Shown piece after piece: positions 1-12,578 of a stretch of DNA of 64,000 nucleotides (position 1 is the stretch's first letter; every line of letters starts with the position of its first letter). The notes below the pieces were generated by a model. That model worked only from the letters and a program-made list of their open reading frames with translations, was not told where the DNA came from and made no database searches. Source of the DNA: Balanoglossus misakiensis (Eukaryota; Hemichordata); the NCBI GenBank assembly GCA_040954595.2, contig CM082582.2:5022001-5086000 (forward strand), written 5' to 3'. The position numbers and the translations under genes were made by a program.

Positions 1-502
1 CTTTTTATTCGCATCACTAGTGAAATTCTGAAAACGGAGTTTGGCATGCCATGTAGATACATTTTGTACCTATGATAATTTAAAACAGCAGAAGTAACAC
101 AGAATTTTCCATGATGGGCCTATAGTCATACATGAACATAATATCACGAATTGTAATGAGGACGAACTGTCATGGCATCGTCGCAAACCACGGCCCTTTT
201 ACGGCAGCGCTCTGCTCCCCGCAATTTCGATAGTGAAGCGAAAGAAATCCGTAGTCTGGTGGTCGAGAATGTGTCATGGGCGATTAGTCTTGTCCCATGC
301 CCCATTCCCACCGCTGGCTGCGCTGCTCAAAGCATACGAGGACAGTTCGGCAACTCGATCACTCACTAATACTACTTGGCAATAGCCAATAACGTTTTAA
401 CGGGGTAGAAAGAAACCACACGTTTATCACACTTGCCAGCCGGTTGTAATTTGCTACGTGCAAAAATATAGAATTGATCAAGAACTTTCATGCACTTACT
501 GC

Positions 503-655
503 AGCTTTGGCATTCCTTAGTCTCCACGACACGGCAAATCTGGTCGTCGGATTGGTCGCACCAAGCTCGGAGTGTCCGTTCTTGTTTTCCCCGACCGCAC
601 TGAGTGTCGGCACGACAAGCGCTCCATTCTGACGCAGAGACGGCCACACATTCTG
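503..655 (-). CDS. Exon encoding a thrombospondin type 1-like repeat
   Basis: A minus-strand open segment follows an acceptor (CGCCAACAG) near 656 and reaches a GTAAGT donor near 502. It encodes ECVAVSASEWSACRADTQCG followed by a GRGKQERT stretch and more cysteines, with the W-S-x-C and C-G-x-G spacing of a TSP1 repeat. It lies 0.9 kb downstream of the last lipid-transfer-protein exon, on the same strand. The simple junction from exon 18 (phase 2) does not match the phase this exon needs (phase 1), so an unseen exon must intervene or it belongs to a separate gene whose remainder lies left of the window. TSP1 repeats mediate extracellular protein and glycan contacts. Confidence 0.5.
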
Positions 656-1520
656 TTGGCGAAAACGATGACGTCATCATGATGAAACAAACGTAAATTT
701 TACCACTAACAGAACGAAAACAATTTATTTCCCAATTACCGAAAAACAAAAATTTCAGGAAATTTCATTGAAATAAAGTTAAAATAGCAGTTAATTATGA
801 AGATGTTTAGTTTTACTTAGTAATCATTAATGACTGCATTTAGTAAAATATTGTAGCTATTAAACATCAGCGAAAGGTCACTGCATGTATACAGGACAGA
901 CAGTAAACGAGTGAGTTACTTGGTTCATGATTTTTACCAAGACCAAAGGAAGCGCAAAATGACTAGTAGGCTAGTCTACCATTCAACGAGAAATGTTAAT
1001 AAAGACTCTGACGTGCACGGGGTTGCCTGAGCTGCCACGCTTAAATCTTACCGCTGTTACTGCCCTCATTAACTATTGGTTTCTCATCATCAGTCTCCCT
1101 TGCACCTCGAACACTCTCGTTTGTTGGTCTGTGAAAAGGACGCCGATATATGTTCTATTTATACTATACAATACTTTATGCAAAGTAATAAGAAATAAGG
1201 CAATCAGTGTTGTCAACGTTACTTTAAACACATAGGGGTGCCAATAATATACCCGACATTTCATGCTTTATGAAGTTGATGAAAACGCAGTTGGAAATTT
1301 TTAAACAATCGTCTAACGGAGCTTGAACTGCATAGTCGCCCGTCAAAGTCTTTCTCTACGAGACTGTGGTCGAGCCAACGACCCGTGCGAGCGGATAGTT
1401 GCATCATATCATCGATTTCGTCGCAGAAGTTCGAAGTTGGCGATGCATTTCAAAATCAGCAATCATTACTGTGCATTGCAAGTGTACTCGTGTGCGGGTA
1501 TGTGTTTGAGTAAATCTTAC

Positions 1521-3839
1521 CCTTTGGGCGTGGCTCTCAGCTGATAGGTGATGTTCAACCCACTGGTGCCGTTTACTTGCCTACACACTCCATCGAAGTC
1601 TGCATAGCCGGTGACGTCAACGCACGACTGGAAAGAAACAGACTCTCAGTATAATACAAACATGGATCTGCGTGCATTAATGTGTAGCACGTATTACATT
1701 GGCGTCACCACTGGTCGAGCTAATACCCAGACAGCGAGATCTTTTGACGGCACATTGAGTTGTATTGTTTGCGACAATTAGAGGTGATATTTTTCAAAAA
1801 ATCTGAATACATGTTAATTTGTCGCCGTGTATATTTTCAAATTTAGAGTAAGACAAGCGCCTGACACTACTCCACTCTGATGTGTGATACATTTGACATT
1901 TTGTGCTTGACTATCATGGAAATTGTATGTGAGTATGTTGACTCACACTTTGATGGAGGTTTTGGAAACCAATATTCTTGGCCATTTCATCTTCTCCTTC
2001 TCCGTTCCTGCGTTTAAGAAATGAACTAAAGTTGAATCTGAAAATAGAAAAATTAAACATTTTGTTAGTATCGGTGTTAAATTTGGACACATTTATTGGC
2101 TTTCCCGTTAAATTGATTGATTGATTGGCAGACTGACTGATTATTCAGTTAAATCAATCATCCCTCCCTCCTCCCCCTCCCCACTCCGTCCATTCCCCCG
2201 TCTGTCTGTCTGTCTGTCTGTCCGTCCGTCTCTGTCTGCCTGCCTGTCTGTCTGTCTGTCCGTCCGTCTCCCCGTCTGTCTGTCTACGCTCTGGTGACTG
2301 ACTTGGCACCCATGCGTGTATCATGCAAACTTCCCTCGATGACAAATTGCGGAAAAGTAGAAGGATTGTCGGGGTATTTTGCATCTACCAACCTTTTGCT
2401 GTAAACACTCGCTTCATTCAAACTAGTCTGCATATCAAATTTCACCGGATCATACCACACAGATGCGTTCACGGAGAGGTGAGGGAAACCATTGGACGCG
2501 TTGAACTTCAGTCCAGATGATATAAAATGGCCATCTACGCCGATCTTTCCATCGACGAAAGCCCAAAAGCTAGGACAAGATTGATAATGTCATTTAGGGG
2601 TGTAGCCTTTTCAGTATACAAAACGGTGTTACAGTGTTCGCGATCGAAAAATTTTGGTATACACTACTGGTGGTGCTGGTGGTGGCGGTGGTTGCAGAGT
2701 TGGACAATTTTGCTTTATGGTTATGCTATATAAGCAGATGATATAAATATCAGATATAATATATTGATGCTTGACTCTTTCCTTCATAGGAGATGCGAGA
2801 GGGTACATTTCACTCACATTCTTGTGAGACTTCTTACAACTAAATTATTCCAAAATGCAACCGACCAAAGCCGCACTCTTCTTTTCATTGTGTCTGACGA
2901 CAGAACTGACCTTGAGTTCAGCTGCGCGACCAGCTGTGACTCTTCAACCTTCAAGTCGCCATCCGCACTGATCATGAACCTGGAGCCCTTGTCCACTCGC
3001 GCCGTGAGCGGGAGACCGAGACTGGTGGGCATCCGGAACGAGGAGTAGTACATCTGGGTTGTCTCGTTGTAGGCCACCGATTGGCCGGCCTGGAGCCCGC
3101 GCAACAGGTGGGCCACCTCGTCGACGGCCTTGTGGGAGAAATACACCTCCTGGCCGAGAATGACCACATAAAAGGACAGCTTGGGTTTGATAACCTCCTG
3201 GCGGCAGATGGAGTCAGATGGGACCTACAAGTAACGACATTTTACATTGTTGAGCAGTGACGCATGTTAAGGGGGCAGGGTCGGGTTCGTTTGATACGAA
3301 ATGTTTTGGCGCGAAAGTACTCTAGCCAATCCAGCCAAATCAATTTTGAGCCTAATGGTGACCATCTTCACTCACGTGAGTAAACTTTGACAAGACAAAG
3401 TATAAGAAGCGAAAAATTAATGTAATCGAGTCGACGTGCAAGTATGCCACTGGTTGAGCTTTGATTATATGCAGAAAATAGGTTTTAACTTGCCTCTGGT
3501 GTACACATCAAACCATTCATACCACTGGCGTCCACGTTCGTTACCTCGGCACGCCTGGCGAAAATTCCTTGCCTTCGAAACATACTCAATAAGTAATAGT
3601 CGAAACCCCTGCATGGACGCAAGGACCCGCGTTTGCGGTGGTTCTCGATTCCCTGTTTCAGTGCGCGTAGTTGAGGACCGAGTCCCTCCACACGAAGTCC
3701 CATCTGTAGTTTGGGAGAATTATTATGGTTAGCAGTGTCGTGTTCAATAGCCCCCAACGGTGAAACTTCACCCAGCCAATTGCAGTGCACCCCAAAGAGG
3801 TGGCGGTTGGTGCGAAATATCTAAAATAAACTAATCATC

Positions 3840-3880
<41 letters not shown>

Positions 3881-4957
3881 GACAACAATAATAATTTTTT
3901 TTCGATCCAGATCACCTCGAACAGATGTGTATCAAATCCCATGACGTCATTCATATCCATGAAGTTCAACTTGATTTCACGCGGCAGGTGGCTGCTCGCG
4001 TCATAGATCACGTGACTGCCCAGGACACCTGCAACAACGAGTTGGTTAAAAGGTGGTTAGTGTAGAGCTGATGCGAACAACGGTGGCGACAGGGCTTTTA
4101 GAATGTGAAAAAAAAAATTTCACAAATGAACTCTTGGAAACAACAATTAGAACAGAAAAGTAACCCCAATGTCTTTCTGTGTGACATCTACAATGTAAAG
4201 GGTCCGACGACACTGTTCGTTGCGCAGATTGTGCAATTCATGTCAACGGCAGTTGCGCTAACGACTTAAGTGAAAGTGCAACACGGTTACCTTCTTTTCC
4301 CAAGGACCACGACGACGCAAACGAAGTATTGAACTTGTTTGCTTGCGTTGCAACTGGACACTCGTTTCCGAGGCGACGAAGGACTTCCTCGTAAGTTTGA
4401 ATCCTTACAAGTTGAAGGAATAAAAAAAAAAAACTTTTTGAGTTCAAATAATGAAGTCAGGTCACGTCATTTTGAATTTGCGTCAATATGCAACAATTTA
4501 CCCAGTTGCTAAGCGCACCATCGAAACAAATAATGTCGTCTTTACCTACTTTCCTGGCCGGGAAAAAGTGAGTAAGTTTTCATGGACGTGTCCAAATATG
4601 AACAGATGTAGTTAATCATATCTATATCCTCTTCTGCTTCTAATGTGGGGGTTATCCTGTTCACAATTCCCATGGATGGTTTCAGTTCCATTAGCATGAT
4701 AAACGCTGCTATCCGTATTTCGATTGCATTGGTCCTGTTCTCAAATAACACACTCAGCTGGTTCAAGACCTGCATATTGAGAGGCAAGCGTGTAACGTTA
4801 GAGGTAGAGACATAGAACAAGAGAGACAGACAGGCAGAGAGACAGAGAGAGACAGACAGACAGAGAGACAGACAGACAGACAGAGATACACAGACAGACA
4901 GAGAGACAGACAGACAGAGAGACAGAGAGACACAGAGAGAGAGACAGAGAGAGAGAC

Positions 4958-5020
<63 letters not shown>

Positions 5021-6540
5021 AAACAGACAGATCTCGACAAACGGACAGACAGACAGAATCAAAATGCAACGACAACAGGTAAATCAATTGTTGGGAGACA
5101 ACATGCGAAAGATGAAAATGAAACCCGAAACTTACTAAACGGAGAGCAGTTACCAATTTCGAAGTATATATTAAAGGACTTAATATCGAATATTACCCAT
5201 AATGCCACGTGCACTGAATGATTTCTCGGTGTGTCGAATGTCATCACTGAGAATCCCTCAGTCGAAGAATGATGGAAACTTTACAAGGAAAGTGGGGGAG
5301 AACCTTTATTGGCTTTAGAATTACCTTCGTGGTGATTTTGTCAGCAGGCACTTTCCATGGACTGAATATGGCCGTGGCTCTTGTCTCGAGTGTTGGACAG
5401 TCTTTTGCACACTGCATCATGAGAGGCAGGGTGGAAGACAAACCCGTGTTCATCAAACCCTTTATTGCCATCAAGATCTCTTCTTCGTTGTTTTCCTTCA
5501 AGGACTTTGTGAAGAAAGACACTAAGAAATTCTTGGCTTCTTCTATGGTATCCTGAACAGAAGGTGTATAACGTATAGAAAAAAAATCTATCAGCAAATC
5601 TTGCATGTAGCATAGTGTTGTTTATATCGGTTAATAATACATGTACTCCTCTTTTGGCACCGTTTGTGAAAATTTCAAGAATATGACAATATTGTAACGT
5701 TATTTTCTCAACATCGCTATGGAATGCGATTACCACACACTGCATCCGGGTATTCACCTACCCGAAGCTTCCACACTGTTACTTACCGGCATAGCGTTTT
5801 CGTCGACTTCGTAGTTGGTGACGAAGTTGTAGATCATTGAACCCAGAGTGAGTAAACACTGATCTCGCAGTGATGGCTTGGTGCGAGCGATCGTCTGTCG
5901 ATGACACCAGAAAGGGACACAGTGTGGAGATGGTAGAAGAAGAATATTCAATAACTCGGATTATTGAAAGTATCGTTTGAATTTCTTGGTGAAGACAGCA
6001 GTTATGATCCTTGGGGAAATACACCTGTTTGCTTCTAGCATATCTGTTTGTCATTGTTCCTGTGATACCGGCAGTATTTTCTGTGAATAGTTTGTGTATG
6101 TCTGAATAATGGATAATGGTTTGGTATATTTTTAGGTATCGGCATTAAATATAGAAAATAGCTACAGCTTCTGGAGTGTCGAACTGGTATGCAACATCCT
6201 TAATCACAATGTTTACAATTAATATTACGGGTTTTACCCACCAAGACATCGTTCACCATTTCACTTGTGGGATTTGTAGCGATCGCAATACCACGAAGGT
6301 AACGCCTGGCTTGGCTGTCGTCGACCATACTTGAGACGATTTGATCGGCCATCAGTTTGACCGCTACGGATGTGTCTAGGCTTGACAAGACCTCACTGAA
6401 TGTGTCCCTGTACATAGAACCAGCATATCAATCGGTGAATCGCGTGAAAAGAACAGCACAAGACGAATATTAACGGCGCCAGTGTCACTACCACCATCAC
6501 CACCACCACCACCACCACCACCACCACCACCACCACCACC

Positions 6541-6618
<78 letters not shown>

Positions 6619-9232
6619 TCACCACTACCACTACCAGAACCGTCATCATTATAATAACAATCTACTACTATGAGAATGAAAAACGTTCCGTTTCATGAAT
6701 TCATTAGAATTGAATACTAGTATTCACCTCGATGCCTTGTCAGCTGTTGAGTATTTCTCATAAATATGCAGAAGTGTGCTGACGTTTGACTTGCGAAGTG
6801 TCGTCACCAGGTTCATGAACAAAGCTGGCTCCTTGATGTTCGGATAACGGCCATGTTTGATTTCCCAGATGTACTCTGTCATCAGCTTGTCAAACTATTC
6901 GGCGAAGATAAGAACACAACGTTTGTTTCCAACATACGAAGATGCAAAATGAGAGATGCTGCTCATTTACATAACAATCAAACCCTCAAACATTTATGTA
7001 TGCTGTCTCGACACAAACCACTATAGCCAGCTTTTTTTGCTGATGTGCCCAGTTTTGACTAGATAGACGCTTTTAAACAAGCAAGTTTCCACTGCCAAAC
7101 ACGATTCACACATTCTCAACAGTCACTATGTATTTTACCTTTGGGAAAGATATTTGCTCGGGGTCGACATCTGTCTGAGGTTTTACTTCAGCTGCGAGTT
7201 CCGCAGTTAGAGTACGTGAAGGCCAGTCTGGTTTTTCTGAAATCAAGAAACATTCACGTTATCAATGTTATCTATTATTTCCTCAGTTCATAAAAAATAC
7301 GTATGTGTTTAGTCAATAGTCGCAAACTTCCACAAATGCAATCAATCCGTCAATGGTTAGCCGATTACGGGACTATTGGAATTTGCTTGCAAATAATTCA
7401 GGACTGTCTTAAACGTTTCCCCAAATTTGGCTCAAGGCAATTTTATGCTATTTTACTTAAATTTGCGAATAACAATTGGATTCAAATTGTGTCAAATTTG
7501 AAATTTAAAACGTCCACCAATCTTTGCGTGGTAACCTCTAAGTAGTGGTTTGTATGCAAACTACACAGGAAACATTTTGCGTTGTTTTCAAAAAGACTAC
7601 CCACACTTATGCAGAGATTTGAAAGGGTTTGGAGGACTGTCATTTTATACTGAAGATCTTTCCGCGAGGGGCATACTACCTTTAAAGCGTCACCATATTA
7701 GATTAATTACCTGCTAACGATGAAGAAGTGGGAACAGCGGTCACCAGTTTCAGAGTTTGTCTAAACACAGGCGAAACAAGACAGAATTACAGATAAATCT
7801 CTCAGGACTCCAAATATAAGAAAAGATAGCAAAGCATTATTTTTGTTACTTATAAAATATGGCTAAAAAGAACATGTGGCTATCATACTCTACCATGTTG
7901 TGTACAGCTAATGCGAAGGTCATCATGTTAGCGTAAATGCGTGAACAGTTTATTTCCACAGAGATGCAATATAGCAAATACAGTACACCCTCTATGTGCA
8001 CAGATGTACCTGTATACCTTGCATTGATGGCGAGTGCCCTGTTGGCGAAAAGACCTGACAATGATCTGTTACCTGTTCAAATCAAATGAAGATTAATTTA
8101 CCTCACAGTCGTGTTGGACGTCATGACAAGGCGGCTGTCCCGATCAATTTCGTGATCAAAGAGATAATACTCTTCTAACTCGACGTCTTTTATAGCCTTG
8201 TTGCTGTAAATGCCACTTTCCGATTCCAACAATGCCATGGTGATGACAGTTCTGCTGGCCGATGTAAATTTTTCTGGCTGAGAACACAGACAAGAGCAAA
8301 GTATAATTTTATGTTGCGTGAGTGGAATACGTTTAAATGTACACAAATCAAATCATGCAAAACCGCTAGTTTTCCATCTGTGACAGTGAATAAAGCTGTC
8401 GTGAAATCAAATTGTTCCCGTAAAGGGCAACGATCGTCTTATGCGCATGTGCAATACCAGAGACTCTGGTTAAAAAAAAAACTGTATACAGTCAATGCCA
8501 TAAGGCAGTGTGCCGATGTCCCAACAACAGCGCTGACCATAGTCGAACGCACAATCTGCACAACATTTGGATTTAACGTAATGTTTATACACGTGATATA
8601 CGCACATGTGCATAAGACGATCACCGGCCTTTAAAGCGCGTAGCTCATCTCACGCGTATGCGCGTAACTTCCCAGCAAATTTTCCGTTCGATGCATTCAA
8701 ATAGTGGACTGCCTTCGCTTCCTTCCATATTTCATGCGCACCGTATAAGTAGATTCTGGTTTTGTCCCTCCTTTTCACCCAATTTGCTGTCTTTACATAC
8801 CCGATCTCCGACACAGATTATGGTCACCGCCATCTTCTCTGTTGTTAGGACAGAGCACTGCCTTATGGGATTGACTGTTCACTAAACGTCTGTAACCAGC
8901 GGCTACAGCTGGAACATGCGTGTGAGACGAGCTACGCGCTTTAAAAACAACAAAAAGGACAACAACACAACGCGTACCATAGCTAGGCAACTTCTCCCAG
9001 GCAGAGTACAGTTCACCACAGAAGTGTATTTTGTGCACTGTTTCGGGTCTTTGGTTTTAGTCAGTGTGACTTGGAATAAGTCATCGTCGTTCAGTTTCGC
9101 TGTGTAATTCACCATACAATCGCCAGTAACGTCACCCTGAAATACACAGAAATGTATGGGCGAATTAATAGACACATGCTTGTATATATGTACATGTATA
9201 TATAAAATGTATACTGGCAATATCCTATATAT

Positions 9233-9299
<67 letters not shown>

Positions 9300-12200
9300 T
9301 TTTCTGTGGTGTAGTTAAAAAATATATCAATATAAAAATTTCTGTAAATTATGATATAATGAAATTATTTTCTGTACTGATTACTTGTTAGTTAATCACA
9401 ACAAAATCGATGTTTGTGAGTTCGTGGATGCGTTTTACATATTTCCTGTTTATATGTACAAACGAGCGAGTTCACAGACAAAAAACTGAGGAATGTCGAC
9501 AGAAAAATTCACCAAAAAGTGATAAATATTAGCAGAGCATGGTTTCGATCCATGGACCTCTGGGTTATGGGCCCAGCACGCTTCCGCTGCGCCACTCTGC
9601 TACGATACGGGCGATCAGGTAATGAGCGACTTCACCGACAAAAACTGAGGAATGTCGACAGAAAAATTCACAAAAAATGAGAAAATATTAGCAGAGCATG
9701 GTTTCGATCCATGGACCTCTGGGTTATGGGCCCAGCACGCTTCCGCTGCGCCACTCTGCTACGGCTGGGAGCAGCGGTACAGTTGAATTTCAGTGCACAG
9801 TAAAAGATATGATGCAATCGCAGATTTGTTGCGTTCTCATAATACCAGTATTGATTTAGCGCCTAATTATATCTCTGTCAGTATGAGAAAGCAATCGGAT
9901 TTTTGGCAACACGTACTGATTTGCATACATACATACATACATACATACATACATACATACATACATACATACATACATACATACATACATACATACATAC
10001 ATACATACATACATACATAAATCAAAATACTTGCCTCAGATACTTTGTATTCGTAAATATTTGGTTTTGAGTCTGTTAATTGCTTTTCGTAGTTTTCCTG
10101 GTAATGAACTTGGAGGGCGCTGATAACACCTCTTTTGACGTTTGTCACCCACTTCGGCTCGTCTGGGGGCGACTTCAGACTGGTCACATGACCATTGAGG
10201 TCGCTGAACTCGACATGATGTTTCTCCAAAGCAGTTTTCATCTCGCTAAGACTTGTGGATAACGTGAAGTCTTCGTCCATCGGAGACTTTTCTTCGACTT
10301 CAACATTTTTCATCTGCAGGAAAAGAATGATATACATGTACGTGCATATTTGTGTGTCCGTCCAGCGCAACTTGAAAACAATAAAGCCAGTGTTCGCATC
10401 ACATATCCCTATGGTGAGTTAATGCATTCTGGACCTCAAAATATGTAAATGGTCAAAACTCAAAAACTCGCGACCTATTGGTCATATTGATTGAAAATTG
10501 ATTTTCATGTACTCAAGACAGAGTTATTTAGATCATGTGCCGGTGTCAGGAATTGTCTCTATTTTCATTAATTATTTGTCCTTTGCTTCATTTTGTTTTT
10601 AAAAAAAACCACCCGATGAAATCATTTTTGCCACTTTTAATTGTGATTTCGTCGCAAAATTGCAAGTTTGTTGTGGTGATGTGTTTTGTTTTATGAGAAA
10701 TATATTTTGCGTGATTGTATTTTCCCATATACATGTATTCAAGTTTCGCGTGTTTATGCGTGGAAACTTGCTATCCTCCCTATAAATAGTAAAATGTGTT
10801 CCACAATCCCTGTCTCACCTCGAGTTGTCGCTTCTCATATGGTAGTATTGTCAAGATGACGTCACACTTTATCCGAAATCCAGACTTTTCCACAGAGGAC
10901 GTCTGCGCATGCGGGCTTAGTTTGAGCCATGTCGTTGTCTCAGTTTCGCCTACGTAGTTGTAAGTGATGCGCTTGTTAGATTCTGGCGCTGAAAGAAAAA
11001 ATACAGTGTTAGGTTTGGGTCGGTTGGGGTATAATCTTTGCATGCACACAGTGTCAGCCTGCCTGGAGGATCGGCCAGTCATTGATTTGGTGATGTTAAC
11101 GGGACAAAGTCTCTCTCTCGCTGACCTTTTTGCCATTAATTATATTTGAGCCACTGTTTATGTTATTCTACATGTGAATACATGTACATTGTATGTGTTG
11201 AATCAACGTTAGACCACACACAACTTCAATCGTGTTTGTAGGATATGTGAGTAAAAATCTCGCCAAAATGAATAAATGGTAAAGACTGATTATTCATTTA
11301 CGCGAGTTTTTCACTCTCGTGTCTACAAGTGGGATGGAAGTTGTGTGTGGTTGAACATTGATTCACTATATATCCACATGTAGAATAACTTATATCAAAC
11401 ATAATTAATGGAAAAGAGGCAGCGAGAGAGAGACTTTGTCCCTTTAATCTGCTTTCGCAATATGAAATGTTTACACCCACTTTGGTTCATATGGGCAGGT
11501 GAACGAACCCGTATTGATAACATTGATTCCCTTTATAGCAGGTCAGTCTTTGTATGCAAATCACAAAGGCTGGTCGTACGACACCAAGAATCAATAGCAG
11601 TGCTGCCCGTTATTGTAAAATTTGACCACTGCAGGAAAAATAATAAAAATAAATGCATTGTTTTGGGAGGGTTCTGGATTGAATAAGAAAAATAAATTAA
11701 TTAGACGCTGCACATATATTGAACAAATGATTAAATTAAATACCAAGCTTACATTTGCAACTCATTTATTGAATAACTGACAGTAGAAGGTTACATGGCA
11801 TTGATTTAGGAAAGTATTATTCGCGAATGACCTTGTCATTAACTGAACTTATTTTATCTGAACTGAACTAGAGCTAGGTTACTTAGAACGGTGTCAATAA
11901 AGAATATGCAGATAAACTAGAACTTGTTCAGTCTTTTTGTATGGAAAAATCACATCATTCGGAAAATAAGTTTTGGTAGACTTGCCTATGGTGTTTATAT
12001 TTGTTGACTAAAAAGGTTCATGTACTTTGATCTGATATCTCTGTGTAAATCAATCAAAGCTGTCTTTGCCTGTCAATCGATTACCCACTAGTCATGCGAC
12101 CAGACAAGGCCATGGTCAAATTCAGCCCAAAATTTACTGTCTTTATAATAATCACATTCCAAGGCTATATACATGTAATATGTTTTATCAGAGTTTACCA

Positions 12201-12394
12201 GTTTTTAATGTTTCGACTATGGGTTTTTACAAGGAATGCTAAAAGAAGCTGGTAATGAACCTTTTAGTGGAATCATGTTATAATACCGTAGTCAGATACC
12301 AGTAACATTAATCCGGTTAGAAGACTAAATAATCGCACAACTTACCTGCTAAGACAAGCGCAGCGCACAAACACAGGATGAGAACTATTCGCAT
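1521..12394 (-). CDS. Large lipid transfer protein, apolipoprotein B/apolipophorin-like (partial, 18 exons)
   Basis: Secreted lipoprotein scaffold that would bind bulk lipid for transport. Exons read leftwards: 12394-12346, 10988-10819, 10313-10035, 9136-8978, 8277-8102, 7760-7711, 7236-7139, 6894-6728, 6407-6242, 5894-5787, 5552-5325, 4769-4550, 4028-3916, 3703-3494, 3224-2911, 2569-2393, 2025-1947, 1627-1521. All junctions keep phase and give about 956 residues. Exon 1 is a signal peptide ([16 protein letters not shown]). Family hallmarks are the MKNVEVEE strand, [10 protein letters not shown], the [13 protein letters not shown] cysteine region, an alpha-helical superhelix (exons 5-12), then [10 protein letters not shown] and [11 protein letters not shown], which align with apoB after its helical domain. 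Introns after exons 3 and 14 appear to use GC donors, and exon 16 ends at a weak GTTGGT donor. The gene probably continues leftwards. MTP or vitellogenin are alternatives, but the order of motifs fits apoB/apolipophorin better. The individual small exons 6, 17 and 18 are the least certain. Confidence 0.82.
2200..2284. repeat. GTCT/GTCC microsatellite
   Basis: Interrupted tetranucleotide tract of GTCT and GTCC units between exons 16 and 17 of the lipid transfer protein gene. Its long open frames are repeat artefacts. Confidence 0.95.
3838..3880. repeat. CAA microsatellite
   Basis: About 14 uninterrupted CAA units within the intron between exons 13 and 14 of the lipid transfer protein gene. 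Confidence 0.97.
4818..5057. repeat. GACA/GAGA microsatellite
   Basis: A 240-bp compound tract of GACA and GAGA units in the intron upstream of exon 12. It stays open in several minus-strand frames as Cys-Leu-Ser-Val repeats, which is a composition artefact and not a gene. Confidence 0.95.
6491..6617. repeat. CAC then ATC compound microsatellite
   Basis: About 20 CAC units pass directly into about 22 ATC units. The tract lies in the intron between exons 8 and 9 of the lipid transfer protein gene. Confidence 0.97.
8421..8634. mobile_element. Inverted-repeat MITE, family 6, copy A
   Basis: The left end TAAAGGGCAACGATCGTCTT matches the inverse of the right end, where AAGACGATCACCGGCCTTTA lies at 8613-8632. 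The arms are about 33 bp and end in a TTAA-like sequence. Related sequence recurs at 8765-8905 and 63533-63692. It sits in an intron of the lipid transfer protein gene. Confidence 0.65.
8765..8905. mobile_element. Dispersed repeat related to family 6
   Basis: The segment starting TGTCCCTCCTTTTCACCCAA and continuing through ACAGAGCACTGCCTTATG closely parallels 63533-63692 and is partly the inverse of 8480-8540. This suggests a degenerate, truncated member of the same element family. Confidence 0.55.
9235..9298. repeat. CA microsatellite
   Basis: Dinucleotide tract with two short interruptions, in intron 3 about 100 bp upstream of exon 4 of the lipid transfer protein gene. Confidence 0.97.
9530..9601 (-). 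tRNA. Initiator tRNA-Met (CAT), copy 1
   Basis: The reverse complement folds as a 72-nt cloverleaf with acceptor stem AGCAGAG/CTCTGCT, discriminator A, anticodon CAT and the three G-C pairs of the anticodon stem (GGGC CCATAAC CC). The T loop reads ATCGAAA instead of TTCGANN, which is diagnostic of eukaryotic initiator tRNA. It is nearly identical to vertebrate initiator tRNA-Met. A run of five T follows the 3' end on the minus strand as RNA polymerase III terminator. It sits in intron 3 of the lipid transfer protein gene, on the same strand. Confidence 0.97.
9689..9760 (-). tRNA. Initiator tRNA-Met (CAT), copy 2
   Basis: Identical 72-nt sequence to the copy 159 bp away, with the same CAT anticodon, the ATCGAAA T loop and a T-rich terminator downstream. 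About 45 bp of 3' flank is also shared between the copies, so the pair arose by tandem duplication of a roughly 159-bp unit. Confidence 0.97.
9924..10018. repeat. CATA microsatellite
   Basis: About 24 perfect CATA units end 16 bp before the GC donor side of exon 3 of the lipid transfer protein gene, so on the minus strand the tract lies just inside the intron. Confidence 0.97.
11096..11447. mobile_element. TTAA-flanked inverted-repeat MITE, family 1, copy A
   Basis: The element begins GGGACAAAGTCTCTCTCTCG and ends with the inverse, with further inverted matches inside (ACATGTG/CACATGT, CACACAACTT/AAGTTGTGTG). TTAA stands at both edges (11096-11099 and 11444-11447). A TTAA target site suggests a piggyBac-type non-autonomous element. 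It lies in intron 1 of the lipid transfer protein gene and has no coding capacity. Confidence 0.8.
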
Positions 12395-12578
12395 TTTGAA
12401 CCCAAGTTTTACCGCGCTCCCTCCGTTGACTCGCCTGGTTCTGGATTTGGAACTGGCCTGTGAAACTCGCGCTTTTTAGCTATTTTCTTCAGAAACGTCG
12501 CATACAGTTGGAACGGAGAGGCAATGTTTCGTTCCACCGGCAAGTTTGAAACCGTTCCTGATCAGTAGAGTAATACAA

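Larger units (their letters stand above)
9467..9760. repeat. Two-copy tandem repeat (159-bp period) carrying the tRNA genes
   Basis: The flank beginning near 9467 (ttcacagacaaaaaactgag) recurs near 9631 (ttcaccgacaaaaactgagg). In both cases it continues into the same tRNA gene. The copies differ by a few substitutions in the flank but not inside the tRNA. Confidence 0.9.

Noticed and set aside
172-369. 65-codon plus-strand open frame
   Set aside because: No splice context, no family resemblance and no neighbour on this strand; the local higher GC content alone can explain an open frame of this length.
2284-2392. Read-through of lipid transfer exon 16 to a stop, giving a short C-terminal end
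   Set aside because: The continuation is possible and resembles weakly the end of MTP, but splicing at 2393 keeps phase with two further plausible exons, so the longer gene was preferred. Not excluded as an alternative end.
4542-5156. Open minus-strand frame of about 200 codons with Cys-Leu-Ser-Val repeats
   Set aside because: The middle is a GACA/GAGA microsatellite translated in frame. Only the 4769-4550 part is a real exon of the lipid transfer gene.
6393-6673. Poly-Met/Val, poly-Pro and poly-Ser frames
   Set aside because: Pure translation of CAC and ATC trinucleotide repeats.
9924-10018. CRISPR-like regular repeat
   Set aside because: It is a CATA microsatellite with no spacers; the same applies to the tracts at 37268, 44229 and 58781.
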